NCBI RefSeq assembly: GCF_025370935.1
Contig: NC_133494.1
Span: 18,654,927-18,718,926 of the forward strand
Direction: 5' to 3'
DNA length: 64,000 nucleotides
DNA from: Choristoneura fumiferana
Lineage: Eukaryota; Arthropoda; Insecta; Lepidoptera; Tortricidae
Position numbers and translations under genes: made by a program. Shown in pieces: positions 63,866-64,000 of this stretch (the first letter of the stretch is position 1; every line of letters starts with the position of its first letter). The notes beneath the pieces are model-generated. The model saw nothing but the letters and a program-made list of their open reading frames with translations, had not been told where the DNA came from and did not search any database.

Positions 63866-64000
63866 ATGTGTTTATTTACGTTCTTAGCAAAATGTCATCT
63901 TTCTAGACTTAAGTAGCAGTTGAAATTTTTAAATTTCACATTGGTACCCCATGAGTACGAGTGTGAGAATTAGTTACGAGTACTAACGTATGGGCAAAAA

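Overview
The window looks like a lepidopteran (moth or butterfly) nuclear scaffold. It is AT-rich, has one 100-N assembly gap (26174-26273), and I found no recognisable host protein-coding exon. It is a repeat-dense intergenic or intronic stretch built from layered mobile elements. The lineage call rests on repeat families I recognise as typical of Lepidoptera: elements starting with a 'CTAGCTTTTGCCCGCG' head, tRNA-headed SINEs with (GATGAT)n tails, RTE retrotransposons with the same tail, LINEs ending in (TTTGAC)n, and short TTAGG runs.

Layout. 0-1.3 kb: AT-rich sequence with a candidate minus-strand promoter and untranslated first exon (TATA, initiator and splice donor, 1235-1019). 1.3-9.1 kb: dispersed repeats, two head-to-tail elements carrying expanded internal minisatellites (143-bp and about 115-bp units), a TIR-flanked GC-rich block, a 130-bp minisatellite and a hairpin of about 520 bp. 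9.1-11.75 kb: a SINE with a nested insertion, then a satellite of about 555 bp. 11.75-14.5 kb: a 5'-truncated but fairly young Jockey/CR1-type LINE. 14.5-21 kb: short tandem repeats and an RTE retrotransposon lying between the arms of a GC-rich inverted-repeat element. 21-35 kb: AT-rich DNA with many MITEs, including one whose empty site survives in the other arm of a local inverted duplication. 35-42 kb: a SINE foldback, RTE fragments and a hAT MITE with a perfect 8-bp target duplication. 42-52 kb: more MITEs and retroelement 3' ends, including a hAT MITE inside an RTE fragment. 52-56 kb: a LINE 3' fragment, then an R4/Dong-type element lying between TAA microsatellites, then a twice-interrupted RTE fragment. 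56-64 kb: an intact-looking solo LTR (57816-58590), a truncated LINE with a nested SINE, and more dispersed repeats.

The most notable item is the solo LTR. Upstream of its TATA box and initiator it has four clusters of alternating nGAAn/nTTCn pentamers, the binding pattern of heat-shock factor, together with GAGAG motifs. This resembles an insect hsp promoter and suggests a stress-responsive retrotransposon promoter left in the genome. Second in interest are the R4/Dong fragment between TAA repeats and several insertions whose history can be read directly from target duplications or an empty site.

All protein-level calls come from reading translations and motifs by eye. Family names are from memory of the families, and no database search was done. 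All retroelement reading frames here are broken or truncated.
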